Below are positions 5,888 through 6,445 of a DNA stretch of 6,445 bases, one piece after another. The translations under genes were made by a program, and so were the position numbers. The stretch covers positions 1 to 6,445 of the forward strand of contig JAGWSK010000277.1 in NCBI GenBank assembly GCA_028869355.1. Reading direction: 5' to 3'. This stretch comes from Alphaproteobacteria bacterium (GTDB lineage: Bacteria > Pseudomonadota > Alphaproteobacteria > Micropepsales > Micropepsaceae). The notes under the pieces were generated by a model. The model worked only from the letters and a program-made list of their open reading frames with translations. It was not told the origin of the DNA and made no database searches. Position 1 is the stretch's first letter. Each line of letters starts with the position of its first letter.

Positions 5888-6445
5888 CTAGGACTGCGCG
5901 GTTGTGGAAATCAAAGTCCAGTTGGGATTGCTGGAACGCACGTCGCGCGCGAATGTCCAATATTCGACGATGTCCTGGGGGGTCTTCGCGTCGCCCTCAA
6001 CCAGGGCGCCATTCGGATCGTAACCCGCAAGCATCACCTGGCTGTTGAAAGCGACGGTGATTTCCGCGGTCTGGCCTTTCATCTCGGCCGTGGTAATGCG
6101 CGCCGATTTGAGCGACAGGAAGGTGAACTCGACCCGTTCTTTCTTGGTCTCCCGCACCTTGATCGCGTGATCGAACGCCCCAAAAACTTCGGGCGAAAGC
6201 AGCGGCTTCAACACATCGCGCTCGCCATGTGCAAATGCCGTCACAATCATCTCATAAGCCCCGCGTGCACCCGACGTGAAGTGCTCGGTATCAAAACTGC
6301 GGTCGTAGAGTTTGATGTCCAGCAGCGCGCGGGACAGACTGCTCGTTCCGCCAAGCGGCGTCGCAGCTGAACCACTGGGGCGATCCGGCAATGTCCGGAC
6401 ATTTTCTTTTGCCGCGGCTTGCGGATTGGAACGAGCCGCGTCGGG
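5888..6445 (-). CDS. Tim44-like domain protein, partial (N-terminus off right edge)
   Basis: The C-terminal 185 residues of a protein whose frame is open to the right edge. The first visible stretch, about 40 residues, is Ala/Pro/Ser-rich and probably a linker after an N-terminal membrane segment that would lie outside the window. The Tim44-like domain follows: 'FTSGARGAYEMIVTAFAHGE', then 'LKPLLSPEVFGAFDHAI', a beta-rich middle ('ARITTAEMKGQTAEITVAF'), and the closing 'VEYWTFARDV...NPNWTLIST'. This matches alphaproteobacterial Tim44 relatives (a Caulobacter member has been called TimA). These are peripheral or membrane-anchored inner-membrane proteins related to the mitochondrial import motor subunit and the C-terminal domain of ribosomal protein mL45. 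Their bacterial role is poorly defined. A TTG at 6391 is in frame but is not a likely start, since coding character continues upstream of it. It is the first visible gene of the operon; mltA starts 3 bp after its stop. The operon promoter lies outside the window. Confidence 0.88.
   Translation of the reverse strand, partial: PDAARSNPQAAAKENVRTLPDRPSGSAATPLGGTSSLSRALLDIKLYDRSFDTEHFTSGARGAYEMIVTAFAHGERDVLKPLLSPEVFGAFDHAIKVRETKKERVEFTFLSLKSARITTAEMKGQTAEITVAFNSQVMLAGYDPNGALVEGDAKTPQDIVEYWTFARDVRSSNPNWTLISTTAQS

Noticed and set aside
4769..6370. A 533-codon open frame on the plus strand, antisense to mltA and the Tim44-like gene
   Set aside because: It has no recognisable domain and is rich in Arg, His and Ala in the manner of antisense frames in GC-rich DNA. 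It lies wholly opposite two genes with unmistakable family motifs. It is a shadow frame.

Overview
The window looks like GC-rich chromosomal DNA from an alphaproteobacterium. The basis is gene content rather than any marker RNA: a DUF2244 protein next to endonuclease III, an alphaproteobacterial-type adenosine kinase of the PfkB family, and a Tim44-like / MltA / Smr gene string that is characteristic of that class. Genus cannot be read from this sequence. Base composition and coding style look even throughout, and I see no insertion sequence, phage gene, tRNA, rRNA, CRISPR array or other sign of recent transfer.

Layout from left to right. Positions 1-1269 hold a minus-strand set read as small lipoprotein -> DUF2244 membrane protein -> Ada-type HTH/alkylguanine methyltransferase, with the last gene cut by the left edge. 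Divergent to it is nth (1368-2078, plus), whose 3' end overlaps by 29 bp the 3' end of a minus-strand Met/Pro-rich lipoprotein gene (2050-2589). Only 41 bp separate that lipoprotein's start from the divergent adenosine kinase gene (2631-3632, plus). After a 34-bp convergent gap, a compact minus-strand operon fills the rest: Tim44-like protein (cut by the right edge) -> mltA -> smr -> yjbQ. Its junctions are 3 bp, a 4-nt ATGA overlap and a 1-nt TGATG overlap, so translational coupling is likely.

Functions fall into three groups. Two DNA-repair genes lie back to back: nth for oxidised pyrimidines and an Ada-type protein for alkylated guanine. The envelope group has three predicted lipoproteins (88 aa, 179 aa and MltA), the two-helix DUF2244 protein and the Tim44-like protein, which is usually inner-membrane attached. 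The metabolic group is adenosine kinase (purine salvage) and YjbQ. No intergenic stretch exceeds 100 bp.

I do not see a convincing undescribed multi-gene system. The parts most worth a second look are the two small uncharacterised lipoproteins (one with a Cys/His-rich tail, one with a Met/Pro-rich linker), a possible leaderless start of nth, and the placement of yjbQ as the last gene of the Tim44-mltA-smr operon.
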